From Acidobacteriota bacterium (GTDB lineage Bacteria > Acidobacteriota > Blastocatellia > Pyrinomonadales > Pyrinomonadaceae), in assembly GCA_025463135.1 (NCBI GenBank), contig JAOAPY010000013.1, positions 124,001 through 188,000 on the forward strand: a stretch of DNA of 64,000 bases, given 5' to 3'. Below are positions 9,097 through 17,186 of this stretch, piece after piece (within the stretch, counting starts at the first letter, position 1; each line of letters begins with the position of its first letter). The notes beneath the pieces are model-generated. The model saw only the letters and a program-made list of their open reading frames with translations, was not told where the DNA came from and searched no databases. Both the position numbers and the translations under genes were made by a program.

Positions 9097-9735
9097 TCAT
9101 TGCTCTTCAATCGTGAAAGGCATTGGCTGTGAAGTCATGTTCTGAAACTGCAGTTGGCCTTTGTTGCGCCATTTCTCAGAGTAAATCCTCGGATCGGCAT
9201 CGTAGTACCACGGGTTAACTCTTAACTCTAAAAAATAATTCCCCGGTCGTAACCCGTCAGTGGCTTTCATGCGATCATAAGGTTTTTCCAAGTAGTCTTT
9301 CTGGACACTATAGGATTCGCCTTGCTTCAAGGTGAGAAATGCATCTTCCTGGGGATCGCCATCTCGGAATCCCGCTTTTCTCATATTCTCCACTGTGATA
9401 AATGAGGCAATCGCATCATATTCGTATTCTTGTTGGCCGCCGCCTTCAGGCTGCGGATAGCCATTGATCGGTAAATGAGCGAGCTCTTTCTATCAAGTAG
9501 GACCGGTTCATTCCCGGTATTCGTGTAGGTAAGGTCCAAAGTCCAATGCAGCATTCTCACTCCGTATTAAATCGTGTATCGCTGATCCACAATGCTTGTT
9601 GTCAGTTGCAATTGCATTTTGTTGCCTTCGACTAACTGTGGTTGCCGCACCAGGTTCGCGCGCAACAAAAGTATTTGTCTGCGAATAATCTACCCCAAAA
9701 CCAACAAACAAACACAAGACTAGTTTCAGCGTCGT
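9097..9735 (-). pseudogene. Frameshifted remnant of a secreted protein
   Basis: Three consecutive minus-strand frames each carry protein-like sequence. Near 9735-9650 a signal-like LVLCLFVGFGVDYS. From about 9650 to 9500 another frame has LVEGNKMQLQLTTSIVDQRY, broken by a TAA, then LDLTYTNTGNEPVLLD. Below about 9480 a third frame has QQEYEYDAIASFITVENMRK to the stop at 9097. Joining them would give one secreted protein with an Ig/CARDB-like 'TNTGNEPV' strand. At least two frameshifts and one stop are needed, so it is called a pseudogene. The longest intact piece is GTG 9393 to 9097 (98 residues), which could be mistaken for a gene. Confidence 0.6.
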
Positions 9736-9813
9736 CAGCAGTTACTCCAAACCCGCTTGTTGAGGTTCGTGAAAGCCCCGGCTGACGGTTAGACCATCGC
9801 TGCACTTGCGCTA

Positions 9814-10386
9814 TTATTTCTTGTCCCCGCTCAGAAGGAGTTTCCTTGCCCTCCGATAAGCAGCTTCAATCCGCTTGGGCCACGGTGCATTTGCCGGGAT
9901 GGGTTCGGCGCTTTCCACATCGTCAACTGCAAACAACAAATCTAACTCGCCCAGATGGCCATATCCTCCCTTTCTGAACCCGCTCAACGTGCCTGACATA
10001 ACAACACTCGCGCGGCTGACCTGAAACTCATCTGAATGTTTTCGAATGTCTCGCAACGATTCCGCCGCCGTGCTGTTATCGTACGACTTACTTGACCAGT
10101 CGATCCCGACTATGCGTTTCCTGTTGGGACAGTCTGGACCATAAAGAGTCGGGCCGCCCCCGTCCACCAACATCGTATTATTATTCTCGACGAGGACAGC
10201 TTTTATCCGAATCGCGCGGCCGGGGTATTGGGTGGGATGATCAATTAGCTCGCAAACACTGACAACATCATTCCGAGCACCTACTTGTTGAGAGAACCTT
10301 GGCTGGCCTCTCATAGCTTCGGAAGATTCCGTTAGCAATGAGCCGAAACTGAGCCATAGAACTAAAGACAGTAGTGTTGTTGGCAT
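9814..10386 (-). CDS. Secreted protein of unknown function, OB-like motif
   Basis: 190 residues from the ATG at 10386, chosen because GAGG lies six bases upstream; two in-frame upstream starts exist. Signal peptide about 1-24 (MPTTLLSLVLWLSF...). The mature part begins VVSVCELIDHPTQYPGRAIR, the 'x-x-hxxhxDPxxYxGxxVxVxGxV' pattern of small secreted OB-fold-like proteins. The rest has no family I recognise. It lies between the pseudogene and the RHS gene, in the accessory region, so it may belong to the same mobile neighbourhood. Confidence 0.65.
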   Translation of the reverse strand: MPTTLLSLVLWLSFGSLLTESSEAMRGQPRFSQQVGARNDVVSVCELIDHPTQYPGRAIRIKAVLVENNNTMLVDGGGPTLYGPDCPNRKRIVGIDWSSKSYDNSTAAESLRDIRKHSDEFQVSRASVVMSGTLSGFRKGGYGHLGELDLLFAVDDVESAEPIPANAPWPKRIEAAYRRARKLLLSGDKK

Positions 10387-10519
10387 TTTAGACCTCATAG
10401 AAATAATCAACGCGTTCTTAAATCACTTATCCCACCCAAGCAATGAGCATATGTCTTAGGCATGTTGACGTTTTGAAACGCGAATGACATTGCAAGGCTA
10501 CCCTTAACAGCCCGGCGAG

Positions 10520-11893
10520 TCATTTTGCAAATGGCTTTAGTTCCGGGAAGCAAGCCTGACGCACCGTACCATTGTTCATAATGCTCAACGCGCCGGTTGG
10601 ATCGCGACCCGGACCATCAGGTGTCAGCTTACCAGTGCGATGGCCAAGTTCGTGAGCTAACATTAATGTGGCTATCTCCAAATCAGTACCCTGTATGTAC
10701 GAGGGTGCGCGTGGATTCACTCCGACCTGTATGGTTTGGTTGCCGCTGGTACCAAAGAATCCATTATTGGGATTGATGGTGACATTCTTGCCTTCTGTTT
10801 CGGCGTAAGCGCCGGCAATTTTCGTCGGTCCAACCGAGAACTTGCTATCCTTCAACGCCTTTTCTGCTTTCTCGAGTCCGCCAAAAAGCTCGGCGCAGGG
10901 ATTCTTACCACCCTTCGCATGAATTCGTTTTTCTAAATCATTGAAAGCATCATTGAATCGGCTTTGTTGGTCCGCGTCAGCACCTGCAAGAGTCGGCGAC
11001 TGAATCCCCTGGAAGCCAATAAGCCAGTAGTAATTATCGCCTATATGGACCGCAAAGAACCGCGAGAAGCCTGGCGCTGCAAACAACTCCCGGGTGTATT
11101 GGTCATATAGCGAATCACGACTAGCAAATCCTCCATGTCGCCCAAAGCCGACATCTCCCGGTGATGACGGACTCGAATCAGCATATATAGCCGTGAAACT
11201 ACCGTCCGAATTCCACCTAACGCCGACAAGCTCCATCATCAATCCCTGAGGATCAATAAAGTTGACGGGATCGTTTCCGGAGTAGTTGTAGCTGCTATCA
11301 TAAGGATCGGGCTGCGAGAAGCGCGCCTTGTTGGTACTGTATTGCCGGTTGAGCGCATAGTCATTCCCCGTCTCGCCATCGCGCTCGTAAGAGGTGAACT
11401 TGAACTTAGTTTGACCCGGGCTGGAATCGGTCATCACTTCACCGAATGGCGCCGTTTGCTGTCTGACGTTGACGCTGCCCGAATTGTTGGTTAGCAGTCT
11501 AGTCGAGGTTCTGTCCTTGTGATGGTAAACCGTATCGCTGCTGGTAGCCTCGGCAATTAGCTGCGATCCAAAGTAGATGAAATCACGCAAACTATTGTCG
11601 GGCTGCTTTTCACATAGAACGATCCCGCTATTGTTTACGAAGTAGGTGGTGCCACCGGCATAAGAACGACTAACACGCAGCCGTTCTGAATTGTAGGCGT
11701 AGGTCGCAGTGCCGGCTTGAGTCGTGCGATTCTCTGCGTCATAAACATAACTATCGACGCCATCGTTGGTCATATTGCCGGCATTGTCGTACGCATACCC
11801 GGCATTGTTAATACGATTATTTGCGTTGAATCCAAAGCTTGCTGTTGGACCGCTGCCGCCGCTGCCGAGACTTCCGTCACTGCCGCCAGTCAA
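10520..11893 (-). CDS. RHS repeat-associated core protein, truncated, with HELGH metalloprotease-like C-terminus
   Basis: 457 residues from a TTG; the frame stays open to about 12120 without a convincing start (LNNSASPVVASVSGSTI..., a typical RHS-side segment), so this is the back end of a larger RHS protein. YD-repeats are seen (YAYDNAGNM, YVYDAENRT), then the RHS core (GEVMTDSSPGQTKFKFTSYE, NDYALNRQYS, FSQPDPYDSSYNYSGNDPV, FIDPQGL). Past the core, residues about 220-457 are the variable tip, carrying HELGH at 414-418. This HExxH zinc-peptidase motif suggests a toxin-like metalloprotease tip. The N-terminal RHS barrel is missing, so it may not be functional. Confidence 0.75.
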   Translation of the reverse strand: MTGGSDGSLGSGGSGPTASFGFNANNRINNAGYAYDNAGNMTNDGVDSYVYDAENRTTQAGTATYAYNSERLRVSRSYAGGTTYFVNNSGIVLCEKQPDNSLRDFIYFGSQLIAEATSSDTVYHHKDRTSTRLLTNNSGSVNVRQQTAPFGEVMTDSSPGQTKFKFTSYERDGETGNDYALNRQYSTNKARFSQPDPYDSSYNYSGNDPVNFIDPQGLMMELVGVRWNSDGSFTAIYADSSPSSPGDVGFGRHGGFASRDSLYDQYTRELFAAPGFSRFFAVHIGDNYYWLIGFQGIQSPTLAGADADQQSRFNDAFNDLEKRIHAKGGKNPCAELFGGLEKAEKALKDSKFSVGPTKIAGAYAETEGKNVTINPNNGFFGTSGNQTIQVGVNPRAPSYIQGTDLEIATLMLAHELGHRTGKLTPDGPGRDPTGALSIMNNGTVRQACFPELKPFAK

Positions 11894-12060
11894 TGAACTT
11901 CCGGAAGGTGTCGCGGGAAAAGAGGTTCCAGTAAATGTGCTATCGGGATCGGTTTGGGAAGTTGTGGATAAGGAATAGTTGGCTGCGACACCAACGTCCT
12001 TTGCCGTTAGCGTTATGGTCGAACCTGAAACGCTGGCAACTACCGGAGAAGCTGAATTGT

Positions 12061-12258
12061 TTAGAGCCGCCGCTGTCGCCCAACCTGATCGGTCACCTTC
12101 GTGTACTGTCCGCTGTAAGCCGCCTTAATTTTCTGGGGACACGTCGTCGTCGCCATGAGATAAATGCGCACAAATGAGTAAAGTTTTGAATCGAACTCTC
12201 TTTGCGTGCTTTCCATCTTTGCGCGAAATTCTTCGGTGCCCCTGAAATCATCCCGCAA
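12061..12258 (-). pseudogene. Upstream RHS fragment, out of frame with the RHS core gene
   Basis: The segment KAAYSGQYTKVTDQVGRQRR (about 12130-12065) is RHS-like, matching the '..YSGQYTKVTDQxGRxRR' stretch that precedes the core in acidobacterial RHS proteins. It ends at a TAA and is in a different frame from the core ORF, which begins to match at the same place. Its first about 30 codons are encoded by a palindromic repeat (12196-12291). So the gene has been cut by a deletion or insertion here. Confidence 0.5.
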
Positions 12259-12291
12259 AGACGCTAAGCACGCACAGGAATCTTGTCGGTC
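12196..12291. repeat. CTTTGCG-family palindromic element, copy 1
   Basis: Left arm CTCTTTGCGTGCTTTCCATC, right arm CCCGCAAAGACGCTAAGCAC, followed by GGAATCTTGTCGGTCTGA. The same arms and tail recur at 17811-17896; a third member is at 58651-58776. The element marks the point where the RHS gene is broken. Confidence 0.7.
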
Positions 12292-12382
12292 TGATCAAGG
12301 TCAATGAATACGAACTGCCGCTACAGGATCTCGATCACTTAGCTCCACGAGCGGTGTTGCTGCCCACCGCGCCTTGAGCGAG

Positions 12383-12408
12383 CATCACGGGCGGGACGCG
12401 CGTGCCAC
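12383..12408. repeat. CACGGGCGGGACGCCCGTG-family palindrome overlapping the midA-like stop
   Basis: The sequence CACGGGCGGGACGCGCGTG covers the last seven codons and stop of the methyltransferase gene. It is the same core as at 33691-33772, 40314 and 6655-6755. Confidence 0.65.
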
Positions 12409-13551
12409 TTTCTGCTGCACCAGCACCTGAAAGCTGTTGGCCATACCGGTAGGCAAGATCATCTCGCGCGCGCCGGCTCTTAGACTGGCCTTTTCCGCCT
12501 CATTTGCAGCCTGCTCGGTCATCAACTCCAACTCCTCAAGCAACCCTGCATGCAAGAGGAACTGATCCTGTCTTTGAAAATCCTTTGTTTCCAAACCGAG
12601 GTCGACACCAAGTCTTTTTATGTACGTCCAATCAACAGTGGTTGTAAGATCATTCTTGCCCGGATCTTCAAGTGGGTCGCGAAATTCATGACCGCGAAAA
12701 GCACGCAGTGTTCCCTGCCGGCGCTCAGGTGCGGTGTAGAGTTCAGTCGCTTCCGCTCCGTAATCGACGGTTATCAGGTACCCTCGCGAAAGCTTTGCGG
12801 CCGCCGCGGTTACCCAACTCGCAGCGGCGAGATTGACCTCAGCGATCTGGCCTTCGCTCCTGAGTTCAGCGCCAACAACCTTGAAGTAGGCGGCGAGTTC
12901 CGGCGTCGACAATGGACCAGTAACCCAACAGAATTCCTCCGCCTGGTCAATTTTTGAGTGATCATTTTTTGGTGGATAGGTCGCCACATACAACTCCTGC
13001 AGCTCTCCGTCCTTCAGCGTCACCCGATGCACCGGCAAAGCATCCAGAAGCTCATTGGCAAAGATCACTGCCGCACCCTTTATCTGAAGTTCCTGTAGAT
13101 GAGCAAACTCCACACGGTCACCGAATCTGGCCAACCTGATCGCGGCAGCCGCAACCGAGGCAGGACTCACTTCGTCGATGACATAATTGGTTGCCGCAAA
13201 GACCTCGGGAAAGCGTCGCTGCAATGTGTCCAGCACAACTTCGGCAAATTGCCCTGCACCGGCCCCTGCCTCCACGATGGTCCAACGTTCGGGACAGTTC
13301 AATGATTGATAAAGTGTGACGAAAAAGCGCGCGAAGGTCGCAGCAAAGAGTGGACTGCGCTCGGGACTGGTGCGGTAATCCCCTGCCCTGCCCCAACGAT
13401 CAAGAGGCTGAAAATAATAGCCGTGCTGCGGATCGTAAAGGGCCGCTTCCATCCAATCACGAAAAGCCATTGGACCATCGTGTTTGATTCGCTGTCGCAG
13501 ACGATTGGCCAGGTTGAAACCTTCGAAAATAGACCTCTCGGAAAGATTCAT
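12385..13551 (-). CDS. MidA/NDUFAF7-like SAM-dependent methyltransferase (DUF185)
   Basis: 388 residues. N-terminal MAFRDWMEAALYDPQHGYY is the MidA family signature. Motif I is seen as VEAGAGAGQFAEVVL (about 93-107), then YVIDEVSP, ANELLDALPVHR (about 165-176) and ITVDYGA (about 262). Mitochondrial NDUFAF7 methylates an arginine of complex I subunit NDUFS2; the bacterial role is less clear, possibly respiratory complex assembly. The last seven residues (VARASRP) are encoded by an intergenic-type palindrome, so the original C-terminus has been replaced. Stands alone on the minus strand. Confidence 0.88.
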   Translation of the reverse strand: MNLSERSIFEGFNLANRLRQRIKHDGPMAFRDWMEAALYDPQHGYYFQPLDRWGRAGDYRTSPERSPLFAATFARFFVTLYQSLNCPERWTIVEAGAGAGQFAEVVLDTLQRRFPEVFAATNYVIDEVSPASVAAAAIRLARFGDRVEFAHLQELQIKGAAVIFANELLDALPVHRVTLKDGELQELYVATYPPKNDHSKIDQAEEFCWVTGPLSTPELAAYFKVVGAELRSEGQIAEVNLAAASWVTAAAAKLSRGYLITVDYGAEATELYTAPERRQGTLRAFRGHEFRDPLEDPGKNDLTTTVDWTYIKRLGVDLGLETKDFQRQDQFLLHAGLLEELELMTEQAANEAEKASLRAGAREMILPTGMANSFQVLVQQKVARASRP

Positions 13552-13608
13552 CTGGGTGCCAATTGACTGCGATGCCAGGGGCGCGGCTCGCTTTTGAGGG
13601 ACGAAGTT

Positions 13609-14181
13609 CTATCGGTCCGGTTCCTGATCTGTGTTGCGATCAAGCAGCCGCGTCGTGTTTTCAGTCACGCTCGGCCGGCCCACAAGCTCGGCGGTGTTGG
13701 GGCGGCGCCAGCCGCCGGCAGGATTGGCACTTGCGGGAGGCAATACGTTCATGCGAACCGGCGATGGTAATGAGTTTGCTGCCGGCGGCGCATAGTTCGT
13801 CGATGGTCTCATCATCCCGCGCGACGGCGCTGCTTCTTCAAAGAGTGCTGCATAGAGCATGCGGATAGGCCCACCAACAAAACACAACAGCGCGAAGAGG
13901 GCGGCCAGCATTTGAAACGCTTCACTTAAAAAGCCTCCGGTGAAGGCGCTGAATACACCCATAATGGGTACCAAGAGCACGCCGACCAGAAACAGGATCA
14001 TGCCTTGCCGCACGCCTTTCCACTTTGCGGACCTTTCGGATGTCCCTTCACCCTGCGGGTAAGAGGGAAACATTCCACCGGCCGCGAGCAGTTGAACTAC
14101 GCCATCGAGTTGAAAGCCACAGCGAGAACAGAATCTGGTTATTTCAGAAACTTGCTGCTGGCCACATTGTGGACAATGCAT
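13609..14181 (-). CDS. Zinc-ribbon membrane protein
   Basis: 190 residues. N-terminal zinc ribbon with CPQCG (3-7) and CSRCG (18-22), then two TM helices (about 60-80 and 90-112) and a Pro/Ala-rich tail. The C-terminus contains SVTENTTRLLD, nearly matching SVTEQTTRAFE at the end of another zinc-ribbon membrane protein at 16589-17050. Function unknown; the ribbon faces the cytoplasm by the usual topology of such proteins. Followed by an unknown gene 34 bp upstream on the same strand (14215-14739), so the two may be co-transcribed. Confidence 0.7.
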   Translation of the reverse strand: MHCPQCGQQQVSEITRFCSRCGFQLDGVVQLLAAGGMFPSYPQGEGTSERSAKWKGVRQGMILFLVGVLLVPIMGVFSAFTGGFLSEAFQMLAALFALLCFVGGPIRMLYAALFEEAAPSRGMMRPSTNYAPPAANSLPSPVRMNVLPPASANPAGGWRRPNTAELVGRPSVTENTTRLLDRNTDQEPDR

Positions 14182-14214
14182 CGGGAGACCTCACTTCATT
14201 ATCAAGGCTTACGA

Positions 14215-14739
14215 CTAGACTGCATTTGAGTTCGAACCAGCGGAGACATTCACGCTTCCGTCAGCGTGATCATTGGAAATAAATCCGAGCGTCGCAAGCG
14301 CTCGACCCTGATAGTCCGCCGCCTTCACCAGTGTCTCTGCCAACAGGTCAACCAGAGGTCGGGTATTGCCGGCGGGAACCAGAACTTCCTTGAGCAGATC
14401 CGAGTCATGCGCGAAGCGAGCAAACGCTCGTAGACGTGTTGCTTCGACCTCGGCAAGATATTCGAGCAAACGCTCAGTGGTGGCCAGGTTTTCCGGCAGA
14501 GTCCACTCAAACGGATCGTCCCACAGGTTTGCTGTTATCCCCCCGAACGTTTGCTCAATCGCCGCGGCGCTTCGCAACAGATTTTCGCCAATCGAGTTAC
14601 TTAGCGAAACCGCAGGTTTCAGGTAGAGCAACGCGATCGGGTTCTTGCTTACCAAAACGCAGGAATGTGAATAGAGGCGCGCGAATTGTCGATCGAAGGC
14701 TTTGATTAACTCTCGATCGGAATTCGTTTGCGCGCCCAC
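14215..14739 (-). CDS. Unknown cytoplasmic helical protein
   Basis: 174 residues from GTG. No signal peptide, TM segment or motif that I recognise. It is rich in amphipathic helices (for example RLLEYLAEVEATRLRAFARF), which could form a helical bundle. Probably co-transcribed with the downstream zinc-ribbon gene (34-bp gap, same strand). I do not assign a function. Confidence 0.55.
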   Translation of the reverse strand: MGAQTNSDRELIKAFDRQFARLYSHSCVLVSKNPIALLYLKPAVSLSNSIGENLLRSAAAIEQTFGGITANLWDDPFEWTLPENLATTERLLEYLAEVEATRLRAFARFAHDSDLLKEVLVPAGNTRPLVDLLAETLVKAADYQGRALATLGFISNDHADGSVNVSAGSNSNAV

Positions 14740-14851
14740 TTAATCAGCCTTACAAAGAGTGTTGAGTCAGTCGAACCTTGCAATTCAATCGGTCGCTGAA
14801 TTCAGCATTGAACCACTACTGTGCGCGATTCTGGAACAGCGCAGTAGACAT

Positions 14852-15205
14852 TTACCTGGTCTGAACGCGACGGTCCGTTTCTTCTATGATGGTTCCAAAA
14901 GTCCGGCCACTGATGGTCAAGCCACCATGCACGCGTCCTTTGACGCCGACTCTGGAGCCGCGGGCAGGCACACCGCGAGTGGCCGCCACCCATATCCTGC
15001 CGGTGCCGTCGTCTACTTCATAAGCACCGGTGCCCATCACCCCATAACTATCCGTCACCCTACCCGCCACTGCTACTTCCTTGTCTCGATACCGGCCCGG
15101 GTCTCCGTTAATCTTTGAAATCGTCGTCTGGCTTGGGCAAGCAGTTAGGAAAAGCGTCGCCGCCACCAGCGAGAAAAAACAGGCAAACTTACGAATGGAT
15201 TGCAT
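14852..15205 (-). CDS. Small lipoprotein with OB-fold-like domain
   Basis: 117 residues from the ATG at 15205, which has AAAGGAG five bases upstream; the open frame continues further but without a ribosome site. Signal peptide with lipobox LTAC (Cys about 23), then KINGDPGRYRDKEVAVAGRV and YEVDDGTGRIWV, the pattern of small secreted tRNA_anti/OB-like domains. Expected to be lipid-anchored in the periplasm. Its partner is unknown. A related short motif occurs in the secreted protein at 9814-10386. Confidence 0.72.
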   Translation of the reverse strand: MQSIRKFACFFSLVAATLFLTACPSQTTISKINGDPGRYRDKEVAVAGRVTDSYGVMGTGAYEVDDGTGRIWVAATRGVPARGSRVGVKGRVHGGLTISGRTFGTIIEETDRRVQTR

Positions 15206-15413
15206 TGCATCTCCTTTGACGTTGATTCTTTGACTACGGGAGAGCGCCACCATGATAGCACGCAGCGTGAACCTCGATAATAGTCCAGATGCCGGAGAAG
15301 TCGCAGTGGTTCGCAACGTCGACAGATTATCTCGCGACGAAAGGCATGACTGTGCCAACTTGAACCCGGTGGATTTAGGCGTGATTGCTGGGTGGATTGA
15401 GCTCTGGTGCGAC

Positions 15414-15761
15414 TTACTGCGCGAGGAATTCTCGGATCAGACGCTGCTCTTTCTCGTCCTTGATGCGTGTGAACAATTTCGTGCCCAGGAATTTGATCGT
15501 CTCGGCTCGATCAAAAGGTAAGTGGGCATACTGCTTACCGCCGTTGAAGTGACAGGGTTGGCAACGGGCCTCGAGGATGGGTCTGATTTGTGTAGCAAAG
15601 TCCACTTTTGGCGGGACCGTGGATGAAAAGGCAGCGATGGCGATCGTCTCACCCGCGTGGGCCGCTGCAAAAACAGTGCGCGGCCGCATATGACCGCAGC
15701 CGTTCAGACCGCTCGCAATGATGACCGCCAGGATTGGAAATGCCGCTCGCATGAGCCACAT
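15414..15761 (-). CDS. Lipoprotein with one c-type heme motif
   Basis: 115 residues from the ATG at 15761 (a TTG nine codons upstream is also open). Signal peptide and lipobox-like LNGC near residue 22. The mature region contains VDFATQIRPILEARCQPCHF, with CQPCH as a CxxCH heme-binding site, in the 'planctomycete-type cytochrome' context (I.PIL...C..CH). No obvious distal Met ligand can be pinned down. It may transfer electrons in the periplasm; no redox partner gene is adjacent. Confidence 0.7.
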   Translation of the reverse strand: MWLMRAAFPILAVIIASGLNGCGHMRPRTVFAAAHAGETIAIAAFSSTVPPKVDFATQIRPILEARCQPCHFNGGKQYAHLPFDRAETIKFLGTKLFTRIKDEKEQRLIREFLAQ

Positions 15762-15854
15762 CTTATTCCGCTCACACGCCACCCGCAATCAATTTGCAGC
15801 CAAGTGATGGATAGTTGCAGGGAACTGTGAATTGTGAGAACGGGTGCTTAGAGT

Positions 15855-15869
15855 CCCGACTTAGTCGGG
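15855..15869. repeat. CCCGAC-TTA-GTCGGG hairpin
   Basis: Perfect six-base stem with a three-base loop followed by CTTTG. The same CCCGAC/GTCGGG core forms the longer hairpin at 22724-22751. It may end transcription from the left. Confidence 0.5.
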
Positions 15870-15890
15870 CTTTGTCTATCCATCAATTTT

Positions 15891-16045
15891 TCATCCGGTT
15901 TCAACCGGATGATCAGTGGCCTCTTCATATTCTCAAACCGTTTCGAACGGTTTTACGTTCGGTCCCAGGAGTCGGACTCCGTTGAAACGGATCCTGATAT
16001 CAAAGGGAGCTCAATCACTCGGTTGAAACCGGTGAGAATGAGAGG
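15891..16045. repeat. CCGGTTTCAACCGG-family composite palindrome, copy 1
   Basis: Contains ATCCGGTTTCAACCGGAT, AAACCGTTTCGAACGGTTT, CCGTTGAAACGG and a closing GGTTGAAACCGGTGAGAATG. Order and spacing match the copy at 23315-23476. It fills most of the 15762-16173 gap. Confidence 0.75.
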
Positions 16046-16050
16046 TTAAG

Positions 16051-16078
16051 TTTTACTTCAGTGACGTCTGAAGTAAAA
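16051..16078. promoter_or_regulatory. Perfect 11-bp dyad upstream of the AhpD-like gene
   Basis: TTTTACTTCAG, six bases, CTGAAGTAAAA. It sits about 100 bp before the AhpD-like start. It could be an operator or a hairpin of the CTTCAG repeat families; I cannot decide between these. Confidence 0.35.
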
Positions 16079-16173
16079 AGAAAAGTCAGTGACAGATCAC
16101 CGCAGTAAAAAAGTGGTTCTTGACTGAGACATCACGATTGTTGTCTCATAAACTTCTCAGGAGGATTGAATCA

Positions 16174-16506
16174 ATGTCGGACCATTACCATGATGCAAGC
16201 GACCTTGGGTTGCTGAAACAGATGCAAAGCCTGGCGCCCGAGGATTTCAAGGCCTGGCTAAATCTAAACAACATAGTCGGCCGCGAAGACGGCGCCATTC
16301 CGGGAAAATATCGCGAACTCATCGCCGTAGCCGTGGCCTGCACAACGCAATGCCCTTATTGCATTGAGGCCCATGCAAAAGCAGCGAAGGCTGCGGGAGC
16401 AACGCGCGCAGAGTTGGTCGAGGCCTCGTTTGTGGCGGCAGCGTTACGGGCCGGAGGAGCTGCTACTCACGGAGCCATGGCGCTGAAGTTCTTCGATTCG
16501 GAATAG
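16174..16506 (+). CDS. Carboxymuconolactone decarboxylase / AhpD-like protein
   Basis: 110 residues from the ATG at 16174, which is preceded by AGGAGG; the longer open frame lacks such a site. The family's redox/catalytic motif is present as CPYCIEAH (CxxCxxxH) after a helical N-terminus. Members act as alkylhydroperoxidases or thiol-disulfide proteins, or as decarboxylases; the CxxC and downstream His favour the peroxidase-type group. Stands alone upstream of a zinc-ribbon gene 80 bp away on the same strand. Confidence 0.88.
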   Translation: MSDHYHDASDLGLLKQMQSLAPEDFKAWLNLNNIVGREDGAIPGKYRELIAVAVACTTQCPYCIEAHAKAAKAAGATRAELVEASFVAAALRAGGAATHGAMALKFFDSE

Positions 16507-16588
16507 ATTTACCGCCTCTTCGTCCACGGCTGAACTAATCGTCATCGACAAGCGTAATCTCGTTGACACTTCTGGAGGCGAAAGAAAG

Positions 16589-17050
16589 ATGTATTGTTCA
16601 TCCTGTGGCGGCGCAGTCGCGCGGTCCCTTACTTATTGTAATCACTGTGGCGCCAAGCTGGGGAGTTCGCAGGAAGATAAGATCCAAAGGCGCTCTGAGC
16701 AACATCACGAAAATCTTGTTTGGGCGATCGTGGGAGCGCTGGCCATAGGTCTCGGCGGCATCATCGGAATGATGGCCGTGATGAAAGAGGTGGTCCACTT
16801 TGACGTCGGCTTGATAATCGCGTTCACTTTGTTTTGTTTCACACTCGTGTTTGCGGTTGAGGGCGTGTTGATCTGGCAACTGCTGAGTCGTCGGACTCAG
16901 AAAAAAGACGCCGGCGACACCGCGCGGATCAGCCGGCAAACGACGAACGAACTGGACGGTGACATGGCGCGGGCGCTGCCAGAGCCGGTGGCCAGTGTCA
17001 CCGAACAAACGACCCGCGCGTTTGAACCCGTCTACAGCGATCGGAAGTAA
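16589..17050 (+). CDS. Zinc-ribbon membrane protein
   Basis: 153 residues. N-terminal zinc ribbon MYCSSCGG...YCNHCG (two CxxC pairs), then two TM helices (about 44-66 and 75-99) and a polar tail. It ends with SVTEQTTRAFEP, closely matching the tail of the zinc-ribbon protein at 13609-14181. A GGAGGCG ribosome site lies upstream. Function unknown. Confidence 0.7.
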   Translation: MYCSSCGGAVARSLTYCNHCGAKLGSSQEDKIQRRSEQHHENLVWAIVGALAIGLGGIIGMMAVMKEVVHFDVGLIIAFTLFCFTLVFAVEGVLIWQLLSRRTQKKDAGDTARISRQTTNELDGDMARALPEPVASVTEQTTRAFEPVYSDRK

Positions 17051-17186
17051 GAAGCATGACGGCGATGCAGGCGCCTCTTCGCATAGACGTAACGCCAGCT
17101 GCCAGCTTGCGTCCTGCTTTGAATTTCAGCTGCACACAGACTAACAGTTTGCGTTACGTCGGCCGCTGAGGCTTTGGAGGAAACAG

